A stretch of 64,000 nt of DNA from JBGASG01 sp046328035 (GCA_046328035.1 JAXLXI010000014.1:62001-126000), one strand, 5' to 3'. Counted from the stretch's first letter, positions 49,924 through 60,123 are shown. Notes: generated by a model from the sequence alone, not told the origin. Made by a program: numbers and translations.

Positions 49924-50232
49924 TCAAGCGCGATCGCGATGCGAAGGCAATAGACGCGTGAACACGGCGGTGACACCAGCGACGATACCGCACTGAATTG
50001 CCAGGCGCATCAGATCGATCTGATTTGCGGTCGTCGACTGTTCGCCCATTTGCACCTTCAGTCCGAGAACGTCAATGCCTGCCTGGCGTTTCTCTACCGG
50101 CGGTTGCCAGATCGGTGCATAACCCATGGAACGCGCTGGCTGCCCCGGTTCCTGGCTCTGCCACGGCGGGTAGATGCACATCCCGATGACCAATACCATT
50201 CCCAGCAACACCACAATCTGCTGCATTTGCAT
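49924..50232 (-). CDS. Two-helix protein inside the membrane array
   Basis: 102 residues: helix QQIVVLLGMVLVIGMCIYPP, a ~50-residue exposed loop (ARSMGYAPIWQPPVEKRQAG), then helix LMRLAIQCGIVAGVTAVFTR and a basic tail. ATG 50232 shares a base with the stop of array protein 4 (TAATG). It is not homologous to the four-helix proteins. Only ~9 bp separate its stop from gene 3's start. No family recognised. Confidence 0.6.
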   Translation of the reverse strand: MQMQQIVVLLGMVLVIGMCIYPPWQSQEPGQPARSMGYAPIWQPPVEKRQAGIDVLGLKVQMGEQSTTANQIDLMRLAIQCGIVAGVTAVFTRLLPSHRDRA

Positions 50233-50825
50233 TAGAGGCAACCTGTCTTTTTTGAGGAGCGCCAGATCACCCCTTCCTGAATTAGCGAAATTACAACTGC
50301 AAAGAAAGGAACTATTGCCGTTACAAATGACCAGAAGCACAAGTGCGCCGCGTACGCCAATCCGCATCCCACACTCCCGGGCGGATACGGGCTATGGGGA
50401 ATGTAAACCACGCCGCACTGTCCCATCATGAAACCCACAAAACCCACCGCAGCAACTCCAAACAGAGTGTTGTCCAGCATGAGTATCCATCTGCGGTTAG
50501 TCATTTTGACTGGATACGCCATCAGGTTCGGATATCTGATCCAGAGAAACGCGACGAGGAGACAGACAAGTATCGGTGCGATAAGAAACCCTGTTCCATG
50601 GTCCACAAAGAGGTGCGCTACGCGCAGTGCCATCGCTGCCCGCTCCAGCTCCATGACACGCGGGGGCACAAAATCCAGCCCCTCTATGTAGTTAGTCGGA
50701 ATTGTCCATTGCCCGTAATAATTTCCGAAAATGCCGGCAATGACCAGCGCCGCAACCCCAACACAGGCGCCTACGACAATCGCAAGACAGTATCTTTTGT
50801 GATTCTCAGCCATCTGAACGTACAT
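50232..50825 (-). CDS. Array membrane protein 4 (four-helix, unrecognised family)
   Basis: 197 residues with the same plan: LAIVVGACVGVAALVIAGIF, YGQWTIPTNYI, MALRVAHLFVDHGTGFLIAP leading to ILVCLLVAFLWI, GVAAVGFVGFMMGQCGVVYI and IVPFFAVVISLIQEG. An ATG at 50813 is an alternative start. Its stop overlaps the start of the two-helix gene. Confidence 0.65.
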   Translation of the reverse strand: MYVQMAENHKRYCLAIVVGACVGVAALVIAGIFGNYYGQWTIPTNYIEGLDFVPPRVMELERAAMALRVAHLFVDHGTGFLIAPILVCLLVAFLWIRYPNLMAYPVKMTNRRWILMLDNTLFGVAAVGFVGFMMGQCGVVYIPHSPYPPGSVGCGLAYAAHLCFWSFVTAIVPFFAVVISLIQEGVIWRSSKKTGCL

Positions 50826-50890
50826 GCCTGAAACTCGCGCTATTACCTGCCATTATGACATCCCGCCCCAGTTCGCGGGCCGACTTAAGG

Positions 50891-51526
50891 CTACTTCTGC
50901 TCGATTGCCTGCGGACGGTTATTGCGAATCCCTTCGGCGATGAGTGCAATGAACAGTGCCATCGCCGGTAGTGCACCGCATATGGTCGTGAGAAACACGG
51001 TCGAGAGGCCCCACAGCATACAGATGACAACTTCATTGACAAATGATGAAATGCTGAAGCACGCGGCGACACAGCCGGCAGCGAAGGCGACGATCGCGCA
51101 GCACAAGTAAACCCCAAAAGTGCGTGCCAGAAATCGCCCGCGTCCGGTACCGCGCGGCAGGCACGTAATCAATTTGGCGATGCCGCCGCACGAAACAATC
51201 GGTACGGTGATGAATGTCAGTCCATGTGCCAGCGCCAGGTGGCAGGTCCGCAGCCATGCCGCTTGGTACCAGAGATTGGCGGTCTGCTCTGATGCTTTGA
51301 TGTACTCGGGAATTTCCCAGCCGGTGCCGTTCCACGAACTGAGAAAACCCACCAAAACCAGCAATAACAGCCCCAACACGGTTCCGATTCCGGCGGCGAT
51401 GAAATAATGCGGTTTGGTTGCAACGGCCGCGGGCAAATTCGCGGTCGTGTCATCTTCCGGCATCGCGAAATACATCACCGCGATCACCACGACCATCACC
51501 ACCGTCACTCCGATCAACGCCAGCAT
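50891..51526 (-). CDS. Array membrane protein 5 (extra N-terminal helix)
   Basis: 211 residues. An additional first helix (LIGVTVVMVVVIAVMYFAMP) precedes the family pattern: IAAGIGTVLGLLLLVLVGFL, GTGWEIPEYIK, AAWLRTCHLALAHGLTFITV leading to PIVSCGGIAKLI, CCAIVAFAAGCVAACFS and ICGALPAMALFIALIAEGIR. ATG 51526 is preferred to the upstream TTG. First gene of the array and divergent from the TolC gene, with ~150 bp between them. Confidence 0.65.
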   Translation of the reverse strand: MLALIGVTVVMVVVIAVMYFAMPEDDTTANLPAAVATKPHYFIAAGIGTVLGLLLLVLVGFLSSWNGTGWEIPEYIKASEQTANLWYQAAWLRTCHLALAHGLTFITVPIVSCGGIAKLITCLPRGTGRGRFLARTFGVYLCCAIVAFAAGCVAACFSISSFVNEVVICMLWGLSTVFLTTICGALPAMALFIALIAEGIRNNRPQAIEQK

Positions 51527-51680
51527 GCTGCGTATTCCTTCGACGCGATACCTCAATCTTCATGCTAACAGCAGGCAAGAAGTTGCGCCCGCACCTGAGT
51601 AAGGACCTCGTTAATTCCGCAAACCGGCGCCAGGGCGGCAGATCTGATAGATTACGTTCCGCCTATGACCAGGAGACCTG

Positions 51681-53636
51681 TTGACGCACATGGCATCCCA
51701 CATCCGCAGTACTGCAGTGGTTTTCTGCGGCATGGTCTGCATAGTTGCCATGGTGCTCACGACGACATTGCTCCCATGTTGTCAGCAAGCGCGCTCGGAA
51801 GAAACGCCGAAAGCTGCACCGGCACGCGCCAAATCGGTCGCGCAGGCGCCACAACCGAACCCGGCAAACCCGCAATCTCAACTTCCCACCTCAGAACAGG
51901 GCAAGCAAACCCCGCCCGCCTCTCCCTACGAAAACTCCCAGCCGCCCCCCAGTTTCAAGCCTCCGGAGTTGACCAGTCCCACGGGCGGCATGACCACGCC
52001 ACCGACGCTAAAAGGGCCAATCGGTAGCGGCGGGCAGCAATCCATGCCGACACCTCAGGTGGTGCCCGCTCAGCCCGGACCCGCCACCATCGAAGCAAAA
52101 GAAAAACTCGACGCCATCGTCGATGACACATTGCGTTCGACGGGAGCCATGTTCAAAGATCCCGACCAGGTGATCACAGCGCCGCCTGTCCTCACGGCGC
52201 TGATTACCCTCGACCGCCAATTGCCGTCGCCATATCAACTCGATGCCAGCGGCACCCGCCAGATAAATCTGCGCGACACAGTCATGCAGGCGCGTGCCAA
52301 CAACCTGATTATCAAAATCGTCGGCGAGAAATCCGAGGCGGACCGCTGGAAATACATCAGCAGCATGGGCGGGTTTCTTCCCAACTTGATCAATGAGGTC
52401 AGTTATCAGGGTTTGACCGGACAATACATCAGCCCTGCGGGAGCGGCGCTGCCGCTGCGCAATTACTACCTCAACATGCCCGCATCCATTCAATGGTACG
52501 GATATCAGGGCGGCAAAATAATCCACACGTTTCTTCAGGAAAAGCACACTTACCGTGCATCTCAATACGAGCTCAAAGGCAGCACCAATGACGTTCTGCT
52601 TGAGGCATCGAACTTGTACTATGACCTCGTCCAGAACGATGCCGTGCTGCAAATCCGCATCAAGGCCGTCGAAACATCGAACGCCCTCTATCTGATCAAT
52701 CAGGATCAATTCGCCAATGGTGTCGTTTCGACGCTGGAGGTGTTGCAGGCGAAGACGCAGTTATCGAAAGACCGGCAGAACCTGATTAAGCAGCAGGTGG
52801 AACGCCGCCAGTCTGCGATAAAACTAGCGAAGGCGCTCAATCTAGACTACGCGACTGACCTGACACCCGACCGACAAGTACGCAAGATTGTCCTCGTCGA
52901 CAAGAACCTGACACCCAACGACCTGCTGCGCATCGCCATCGACAACCGTCCTGAATTGAAGAAATTCGAACAGCTGCGTCTCGCAGCTAAGGAAGCCGTC
53001 AAAGTCGCCAAGGCACCACTGCTCCCCACGGTTTCAGTCACCGGCACCTCGGTCGGCACTTTCGCTCGCATCACCAAGCAGAACCAAAATAATCAGCAAC
53101 TTCCCTTCAGCACCTCAGGTGGTGCCACGACGGGCGCCGTTTCAGGCGCCAGCGGATTGCCGCTCGCGGCGGGCGACAACGGCGGACCTCGCGTCAACGC
53201 CGGACGGTCCTTGTTTCTCATCGGGCTTGATGTGCAATGGACGCTGGGCGGGCTCGGCGTTACGGCGTTCGGCAACATGGAATCGGCGAAAGCCACCGCA
53301 CGCAAGGTACAGCTGGAGTTTCTCGACGAAATGAACCGCGTGCAGGCAGAAGTGCGCGACGCGTACTTGTCATCGCTGTCGGCGGAAAACTTGATTATCG
53401 AAACGACCGACGCCGTCAACTCGTCGGCTGAACAACTGCGGGTCGCCAAAGACCGCATCGAGAACGGTGTCGGCACGCAGCTCGATGTCCTCAATGCTCA
53501 AAAGGATTACACAACCGCCCTCATCGATAAAGTGAAGGCCATCACCGAATACAACTCAGCGCAGGTCAAACTGCTGCGCGCCATTGGACGCATTTCGGTC
53601 AACACAGTCGTTTCCAACAGTCCACTGAGAGATTAG
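51681..53636 (+). CDS. TolC-family outer-membrane efflux protein
   Basis: Trimeric outer-membrane channel for the downstream pumps. Signal region (STAVVFCGMVCIVAMVLTTT), then a ~150-residue Pro/Gln/Ala-rich stretch, then two helical OEP repeats (ANNLIIKIVGEKSEADRWKY, YDLVQNDAVLQIRIKAVETS; later EVRDAYLSSLSAENLIIETT, RVAKDRIENGVGTQLDVLNA). 651 residues, longer than E. coli TolC because of the N-terminal extension. TTG 51681 has AGGAG five bases upstream; ATG 51690 is possible. First gene of a four-gene export operon. Confidence 0.87.
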   Translation: MTHMASHIRSTAVVFCGMVCIVAMVLTTTLLPCCQQARSEETPKAAPARAKSVAQAPQPNPANPQSQLPTSEQGKQTPPASPYENSQPPPSFKPPELTSPTGGMTTPPTLKGPIGSGGQQSMPTPQVVPAQPGPATIEAKEKLDAIVDDTLRSTGAMFKDPDQVITAPPVLTALITLDRQLPSPYQLDASGTRQINLRDTVMQARANNLIIKIVGEKSEADRWKYISSMGGFLPNLINEVSYQGLTGQYISPAGAALPLRNYYLNMPASIQWYGYQGGKIIHTFLQEKHTYRASQYELKGSTNDVLLEASNLYYDLVQNDAVLQIRIKAVETSNALYLINQDQFANGVVSTLEVLQAKTQLSKDRQNLIKQQVERRQSAIKLAKALNLDYATDLTPDRQVRKIVLVDKNLTPNDLLRIAIDNRPELKKFEQLRLAAKEAVKVAKAPLLPTVSVTGTSVGTFARITKQNQNNQQLPFSTSGGATTGAVSGASGLPLAAGDNGGPRVNAGRSLFLIGLDVQWTLGGLGVTAFGNMESAKATARKVQLEFLDEMNRVQAEVRDAYLSSLSAENLIIETTDAVNSSAEQLRVAKDRIENGVGTQLDVLNAQKDYTTALIDKVKAITEYNSAQVKLLRAIGRISVNTVVSNSPLRD

Positions 53637-53645
53637 GCGCCGACT

Positions 53646-56600
53646 ATGTGGATTGTGCAACTAGCCTTAAACCGAGCCCACACGATCATCGCTGCCGCGA
53701 TCACGATCATCATTTTCGGATTGATCTCGTTGCACAAGATGGCCATCGACATCTTCCCGGTGATCAACATTCCGATCGTCAGCGTGGCATGGACCTACAC
53801 GGGCATGTCTCCGTACTACATGGAGAACATCATCACCTCCGTCACCGAGCGCGCGCTCACCTCGACGGTCAACGGCATCAAGCGCATGGAGTCGATCTCT
53901 GTGAGCGGTATCGCCGTAATCAAGCTGTATCTCAACGAGGGGATCAACGTCGGCGAAGACGTAGCCATGGCCACCTCGGTCGGTGCCGCCTTGCTGAGGC
54001 AGATGCCGCGCGGCATCAATCCGCCCTTCGTCACCGCATCCAGTGCCACCGACGTACCGGTGATGCAACTGGGCATCCAGAGCGATACGCTGTCGGAGGC
54101 GCGCCTCTTTGACATAGCCAACAACCTGTTGCGCAGCCAGCTGGCGACGGTGCAGGGCACGAAGATTCCGTTCCCCTACGGCGGAAAATACCGGCAGGTG
54201 ATGATCGACCTCGACCCGAAAGCGCTCTATGCCTACGGGCTGTCGGCCGACTCGATCGTCAACATAATCAAGGCGCAGAACGTCCTTGACCCTACCGGCA
54301 CCGCCAAAATCGGCAGCAGCGAATACATCATTCAACTCAATAACATACCGACCAAAATAGAAGAGTTGAATAATCTGCCGGTCAAGAATTACAAGGGCGC
54401 AGTCGTCTTCCTGCGTGATGTTGGGCAGGCGCACGACGGCAATCAGCCGCAGCTCAATATCGTCAACATCAACGGCAAACGTGCCGTGCTGTTCAACATA
54501 TTGAAGAACGCCGACGCCTCGACGCTGACTGTGGTCAACAATATCAAAGAACAACTGCCGCGCCTGCAAGGGCTGGTGCCGCCGGAGTGCAAAATCAATA
54601 TCCTTTCCGACCAGTCGGAATTCGTGCGCGAGTGCGTGTCGGAGGTGGCGCGCGAGGCACTGATTGCGGCCGGATTGACGGCGCTGATGATCCTGGCTTT
54701 GCTGGGCAGCTGGCGCAGCACTTTGATCGTGGCAACCTCCATTCCGCTTGCCATGCTGACCGCATTCATAGCTCTGGCCGTCACCGGGCAGTCGATAAAC
54801 TCCATGACACTGGGTGGGCTGGCGCTCGCCGTCGGCATGCTGGTCGACGACGCCACAGTAGAAATCGAAAATGTGCACCGCAATCTGGGCATGGGCAAAG
54901 ACATCGTTACCGCCATCCTTGATGGGGCGCAGCAGGTGGCGCTGCCGGCGCTGGTTTCGACGATGTCGATCTGCATCGTCTTCGTGCCTGTGTTCTTGTT
55001 GACCGAGCCATCTCGTTCGCTGTTCGTGCCTCTGGGTATGGCAGTGGCGTTCGCGATGATGGCGTCTTATGCGCTCTCGCGGACGATGGTGCCCTTGATG
55101 TCGAAACGTCTCCTGGCGCACGAGCACGAACTCAAGGAAGCGAATGCGCACAAGCAACCGAGATTCTTCGGCAAGATTCACAAATTCATCGACTCCAATT
55201 TCGAAAACGCGCGCCAGACCTATCAGGGCATGCTTCGCTGGACGCTCGACCGCCCGACGATCGGCGTCGCATTGTTCCTCGGCTTCTACTCACTGTCGTT
55301 CTGCCTGTTGCCCTTCATCGGTCAGGACTACTTCCCGGCTATCGATGGCGGGCAGATCAGGTTGCACGTCTGCGCGCCCCCGGGGACGCGCATCGAGACG
55401 ACGGAGCAGATATTCCGCAAAGTCGAGAACGCCGTCAAAGAAACCTTGCCACCGGGGGAGGTGACTGGTGTCATCGACAATATCGGGTTGCCGGTGAGCG
55501 GTATCAATTATGCGTTGTCGGACAGCCAGACGATCAGCGAGGCGGACGGCGAAATACTCTTGACGCTGTCGGAGCACCGCGCGCATTCGACTATGTATTA
55601 TCAGGACCGCATTCGGGAGATGCTCAAGAAACGCTTTCCCGACTTGAACTGCTATTTCCAGCCCGCCGACATGGTGTCGCAAATTTTGAACGCGGGGCTG
55701 CCGGCCCCTGTGGATATCAAAATCATCGGCATGAACCGGGCGAAGAACTACGAGCAGGCAGTTGAAATAAAGCGCGCCGTCTCCCGGATTCGCGGCGCCG
55801 TTGACGTGACGGTGCACCAGGTACCGAATGCACCGCACTTCCAGTGGGAGGTCGACCGCACCAAGTCGATACAGATGGGTGTCACGCAGAAGGACGTCTC
55901 GAATTCGTTCCTGGTCAACTTGAGTTCGAGCTTCCAGATGTTTCCTAATTTCTGGTTGAACAATAAAAATCGCATCAACTACAACCTGGCTGTGCAGACG
56001 CCGCAGCATCTGATTGCCAGCCTGGACGACTTGCGATTTATGTCGATCACGCCCACCAGCAAGCGGTCGCAAGCCGTGGAGAATCCGCCGGTGCTGACCA
56101 ACGTAGCCAGCTTCAAGCGCAGCGTCACACCGGCAGTGGTGAATCACGTTTCGGTGATGCCGGTCTATGACGTCTTTGTTTCTTGCCAGTCGCGTGACCT
56201 GGGCGGCGTGGCGGAAGACCTGAAGAACGTGCTCGAACCTATTAAGAAGAAACTGCCGCAGGGCACTTTGATGGTCAGCGCCGGGCAGGTGATGAGCATG
56301 GAACTGGCGTTCATGACTCTGATTGCCGGGCTGGCGTTCGCCATCCTGCTGGTGTATCTGCTCCTGGTGGTCAACTTCCAGTCCTGGAGCGACCCGCTGA
56401 TAATTCTTATGGCGGTGCCCGGCGCGTTGTCGGGGATCATCTGGAGTCTCTTTGTGACGCAGACAACGTTTACCATTCCAGCTTTGATGGGCGCCATCAT
56501 GACCATCGGCGTGGCGTCGGCTAACAGCATCTTGATGGTGACCTTCGCACGCGAGCAACTCGCGGAAGGATTCGACAGCAAAACATCGGCTTACAATGCC

Positions 56601-56870
56601 GGTTACGAGCGGTTTCGTCCGGTAATCATGACGGCTACCGCCATGATCATCGGCATGATTCCGATGTCGCTGGGCACCGGGCAGGGCGGTTCACAGAACG
56701 CTCCCATCGGGCGCGCAGTCATCGGCGGATTGATGGTTGCCACCATGTCGACCTTGTTTTTCGTCCCGCTGATTTTCAGCATCAGCCGGAAGAAACGCAA
56801 AGGAAGAAACTCCCCGGACGCGCCCGCACCAGACTCTCCTCCCGGCGGAGGTGCTCATGTGGATCGTTGA
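53646..56870 (+). CDS. RND efflux pump permease (first of tandem pair)
   Basis: AcrB/HAE-like trimeric inner-membrane pump, 1074 residues with twelve helices and two large periplasmic loops. Asp pair in helix 4: GMLVDDATVEIENV (Asp401, Asp402). In helix 10 the usual proton-relay Lys is replaced: IGVASANSILMVTF (Ala959). Also SFINxxNIPIV-type N-terminus (AIDIFPVINIPIVSVAWTYT). Follows the TolC gene by 9 bp; the second pump overlaps its end by 14 bp. Confidence 0.92.
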   Translation: MWIVQLALNRAHTIIAAAITIIIFGLISLHKMAIDIFPVINIPIVSVAWTYTGMSPYYMENIITSVTERALTSTVNGIKRMESISVSGIAVIKLYLNEGINVGEDVAMATSVGAALLRQMPRGINPPFVTASSATDVPVMQLGIQSDTLSEARLFDIANNLLRSQLATVQGTKIPFPYGGKYRQVMIDLDPKALYAYGLSADSIVNIIKAQNVLDPTGTAKIGSSEYIIQLNNIPTKIEELNNLPVKNYKGAVVFLRDVGQAHDGNQPQLNIVNINGKRAVLFNILKNADASTLTVVNNIKEQLPRLQGLVPPECKINILSDQSEFVRECVSEVAREALIAAGLTALMILALLGSWRSTLIVATSIPLAMLTAFIALAVTGQSINSMTLGGLALAVGMLVDDATVEIENVHRNLGMGKDIVTAILDGAQQVALPALVSTMSICIVFVPVFLLTEPSRSLFVPLGMAVAFAMMASYALSRTMVPLMSKRLLAHEHELKEANAHKQPRFFGKIHKFIDSNFENARQTYQGMLRWTLDRPTIGVALFLGFYSLSFCLLPFIGQDYFPAIDGGQIRLHVCAPPGTRIETTEQIFRKVENAVKETLPPGEVTGVIDNIGLPVSGINYALSDSQTISEADGEILLTLSEHRAHSTMYYQDRIREMLKKRFPDLNCYFQPADMVSQILNAGLPAPVDIKIIGMNRAKNYEQAVEIKRAVSRIRGAVDVTVHQVPNAPHFQWEVDRTKSIQMGVTQKDVSNSFLVNLSSSFQMFPNFWLNNKNRINYNLAVQTPQHLIASLDDLRFMSITPTSKRSQAVENPPVLTNVASFKRSVTPAVVNHVSVMPVYDVFVSCQSRDLGGVAEDLKNVLEPIKKKLPQGTLMVSAGQVMSMELAFMTLIAGLAFAILLVYLLLVVNFQSWSDPLIILMAVPGALSGIIWSLFVTQTTFTIPALMGAIMTIGVASANSILMVTFAREQLAEGFDSKTSAYNAGYERFRPVIMTATAMIIGMIPMSLGTGQGGSQNAPIGRAVIGGLMVATMSTLFFVPLIFSISRKKRKGRNSPDAPAPDSPPGGGAHVDR

Positions 56871-59800
56871 GTTGGCGCTGAAACGCGCTCACACCTTTAT
56901 CGTTATGGCGATTGCCATCCTCATATTCGGGGTCATCTCCATCAAGCAAATGGCGGTCGACATCTTCCCGGTGATCGACATCCCCATCGTCAGTTGCGTG
57001 TGGACCTACACGGGCATGTCGCCCTATTACATTGAGAAACTCGTCACCACCTCGACGGAGCAGTGGCTGACGTCCACGGTCAACGGCATCGAACACGTCG
57101 AGTCGACTTCGCTGAGCGGGCTCAGCATCATCAAGGTCTACCTGTACAAGGGCACGGACATCGGTCAATCGGTGGCGATGGTGACCTCCATCGGCAACGC
57201 GGTCATCAACTATCTGCCGCCGGGCATCACGCCGCCGTTCGTCACGGTATCGAGCGCGACGGATGTTCCGGTGCTGCAGTTGCAGTTGTCGAGCAAGACA
57301 TTATCTGAGGCGCAGCTCTTCGATATCGCCAACAACTTCGTGCGCAACCAGCTCGCCACGATTCAGGGAGCGACGATTCCGTTCCCCTATGGCGGCAAAT
57401 ACCGCCAGGTGATCGTCGACCTCAACCCGCAAGCGATTATCGCCAACGGCGTCTCCGCCAATGAAATCGTGCAGGTGCTCAACGACCAGGCGATCATCGC
57501 GCCGTCTGGAACCGCCAAGATCGGCACCTACGAGTACATCATGACGCTCAACAACATACCGACCGTCATCGATCGCCTCAACGACATTCCGATTAAGTCG
57601 CAAAACGGTGCGGTGGTGTTTCTCAAAGATGTCGCCTTCGTGCATGACGGTTATCAGCCGCAACTGAACATCGTCAACAAGGACGGGCGGCGGGCGATCA
57701 TGTTCAACATCTTGAAAAACGGCGACGCCTCGACGCTTGCGGTCGTCAATCGCATCAAAGAAATCCTGCCGCGCATTCAAGCAATCGTACCGCCGGAATG
57801 CAAAGTATCGCTGCTCACCGACCAGTCGCTGTTCGTCAAAGAGTGCGTCGGCGAAGTGGTGCGCGAAGCGATCACCGCCGCTGGACTTACCGCGCTGATG
57901 ATGCTGGCGCTACTCGGCAGCTGGCGCAGCACCTTGATCGTCGCCACGTCCATTCCGCTGGCTATGCTCTGCTCGATTGTCGGACTGCACATTTGTGGAG
58001 AAACGATCAACAGCATGACGCTCGGCGGACTGGCTCTGGCGGTCGGCATGCTGGTCGACGATGCGACGGTGGAAATCGAAAACCTGCACCGAAATCTGGG
58101 CATGGGCAAGGAAATTACCAAAGCGATTCTCGATGGTGCACAACAGGTGGCGACGCCGGCGCTGGTTTCGACTCTTTCTATATGTATAGTTTTCGTGCCG
58201 CTGGTGTTTCTCACCGAGCCCTCGCGCTCGCTCTTCGTGCCGCTGGGCATGGCGGTCGTTTTCGCCATGCTGGCGTCGTACGGGCTGTCGCGCACGGTGG
58301 TGCCGCTGATGTCGAAGGCACTGATCGGGCACGAACACCACTTGCAACTGGAGCAGGAGAAGTCCGGCAAGCCCAAGCAAGTTTCGTTCTTCGGCAAGAT
58401 TCACAAGTTCATCGACGACCGCTTCGAGGACGCGCGCGAACACTACAAAGGCATACTGGAGTTTCTTCTCGATCGCCCGATGCTGGGCGTCGGGATCTTC
58501 GTGGCGTTCTACGCGGTTTCTTTCATCATATTGCTGCCGCGCATCGGCGAAGACTTCTTCCCCGCGATCGATGCAGGATCACTGCGCCTGCACGTCAACG
58601 CCCGCCCCGGCACGCGCGTCGAGCAGACAGAGCGCATCTTCCACAGTATCGAAGACCGGATCCGCGAGATTATTCCGCCGAACGAAATTGAAGTAATCAC
58701 GGACAACATCGGCATTCCGGTAAGCGGCGTCAACTACGCCTTCTCCGACAGCCAGACAATCAGTGAAGCCGACGGCGAGATTGTGGTCACGCTATCTGAA
58801 CACCGGCAACACGAGACCGGCTGGTATCAGAAACAGGTACGCAAGATGGTCACCCACGACTTCCCCGAGGTGACATATTACTTCCAGCCGGCGGACATCG
58901 TTTCGCAGATATTGAACGCCGGGCTGCCGGCCCCGATTGATGTTCGCATCACCGGGCTTGACCCGGACAAGAACTATGAGATTGCGCGCGACATCAAACG
59001 CGCTGTCGAGAAGGTGCCGGGCGCCGTCGATGTCTGCGTGCACCAGGTGGTGACCGCGCCGCAGTTTATCTTCGATGTCGACCGCACACGTGCCAATCAG
59101 ATGGGGCTGACTCAAAAAGATATCTCCAACTCCGTGTTGATATCGCTGTCTTCGAGCTTCCAAGTGGCGCCCAACTTCTGGCTGAACAACAAAAACGGCG
59201 TCAACTATTACCTGTCTTCGCAGACGCCGCAGTATCGCATCCACTCCTTGAACGACATGGGTATCACGGCGCTGACGCCCAGCAATCCGGCGGTGCAAGC
59301 CGCCGAGACGGCGGACAATCAGAACACCACCGGCGTCAAACTGCCGCGCCAGCCGGAGATGTTGTTTAACGTGGCAACGCCGCGGCGTGAGCCGACACCG
59401 GCGGTGGTGAATCACTACAATGTGCAGCCGACCTTCGATGTTTACGCCGCGTGTCAAGATCGCGACCTGGGCGGCGTCGCCTCCGACATCAAGAAAATCG
59501 TCGAGGAGTACCGGCCGAAGCTGCCGCGCGGCAGTTTCATGGTGATTGCCGGACAGGTGCAGAGCATGATCAGCGCCTTCAAGGCACTGCTGTTCGGGCT
59601 GGTGTTTGCGATGGTGCTGGTCTATCTGCTGCTGGTGGTCAATTACCAGTCGTGGTCGGATCCACTCATTATATTGATGGCGATTCCTGGAGCATTCACG
59701 GGCATCTTGTGGAGCCTGTTCGTGACCCAGACCACGTTCAGCATTCCGGCATTGATGGGCACCATCATGACGGTGGGTGTGGCTTGCGCCAACAGTATAT

Positions 59801-60123
59801 TGATGGTGACTTTCGCAAACGAGCAGCGGCAGGAGGGCTTCGATGCCCACACGGCGGCATTGAATGCGGGCTACCAGCGGTTTCGTCCAGTGATGATGAC
59901 CGCCACCGCGATGATCATCGGCATGATTCCGATGGCAATCGGTGCCGGACAGGGCGGTTCGCAGAACGCGCCGATCGGGCGCGCCGTCATCGGCGGGCTG
60001 ACGGTGGCGACGTTCTCGACATTGCTGTTCGTGCCTTTGATTTTCAGCATCATGCGCGGGCGCCAGGATAAGAAGAAGAAACCACCAACACGCGAAACAC
60101 ACGACCAGCAGGACGAGGCTTAG
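56857..60123 (+). CDS. RND efflux pump permease (second of tandem pair)
   Basis: Paralogue of the preceding pump, similar along its whole length (VDIFPVIDIPIVSCVWTYTG). 1088 residues from ATG 56857, which has GGAGG upstream; GTG 56851 is less likely. Asp401 and Asp402 are kept (GMLVDDATVEIENL) and helix 10 again lacks Lys (GVACANSILMVTF, Ala978). The start lies inside the first pump gene. Tandem RND genes recall MdtB/MdtC, which form mixed trimers; that is an inference here. The adaptor gene starts directly after the stop. Confidence 0.92.
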   Translation: MWIVELALKRAHTFIVMAIAILIFGVISIKQMAVDIFPVIDIPIVSCVWTYTGMSPYYIEKLVTTSTEQWLTSTVNGIEHVESTSLSGLSIIKVYLYKGTDIGQSVAMVTSIGNAVINYLPPGITPPFVTVSSATDVPVLQLQLSSKTLSEAQLFDIANNFVRNQLATIQGATIPFPYGGKYRQVIVDLNPQAIIANGVSANEIVQVLNDQAIIAPSGTAKIGTYEYIMTLNNIPTVIDRLNDIPIKSQNGAVVFLKDVAFVHDGYQPQLNIVNKDGRRAIMFNILKNGDASTLAVVNRIKEILPRIQAIVPPECKVSLLTDQSLFVKECVGEVVREAITAAGLTALMMLALLGSWRSTLIVATSIPLAMLCSIVGLHICGETINSMTLGGLALAVGMLVDDATVEIENLHRNLGMGKEITKAILDGAQQVATPALVSTLSICIVFVPLVFLTEPSRSLFVPLGMAVVFAMLASYGLSRTVVPLMSKALIGHEHHLQLEQEKSGKPKQVSFFGKIHKFIDDRFEDAREHYKGILEFLLDRPMLGVGIFVAFYAVSFIILLPRIGEDFFPAIDAGSLRLHVNARPGTRVEQTERIFHSIEDRIREIIPPNEIEVITDNIGIPVSGVNYAFSDSQTISEADGEIVVTLSEHRQHETGWYQKQVRKMVTHDFPEVTYYFQPADIVSQILNAGLPAPIDVRITGLDPDKNYEIARDIKRAVEKVPGAVDVCVHQVVTAPQFIFDVDRTRANQMGLTQKDISNSVLISLSSSFQVAPNFWLNNKNGVNYYLSSQTPQYRIHSLNDMGITALTPSNPAVQAAETADNQNTTGVKLPRQPEMLFNVATPRREPTPAVVNHYNVQPTFDVYAACQDRDLGGVASDIKKIVEEYRPKLPRGSFMVIAGQVQSMISAFKALLFGLVFAMVLVYLLLVVNYQSWSDPLIILMAIPGAFTGILWSLFVTQTTFSIPALMGTIMTVGVACANSILMVTFANEQRQEGFDAHTAALNAGYQRFRPVMMTATAMIIGMIPMAIGAGQGGSQNAPIGRAVIGGLTVATFSTLLFVPLIFSIMRGRQDKKKKPPTRETHDQQDEA

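Noticed and set aside
53667..55181. 504-codon minus-strand ORF opposite the first RND pump
   Set aside because: His/Arg/Gln-rich shadow frame without domain, opposite a clear RND gene.
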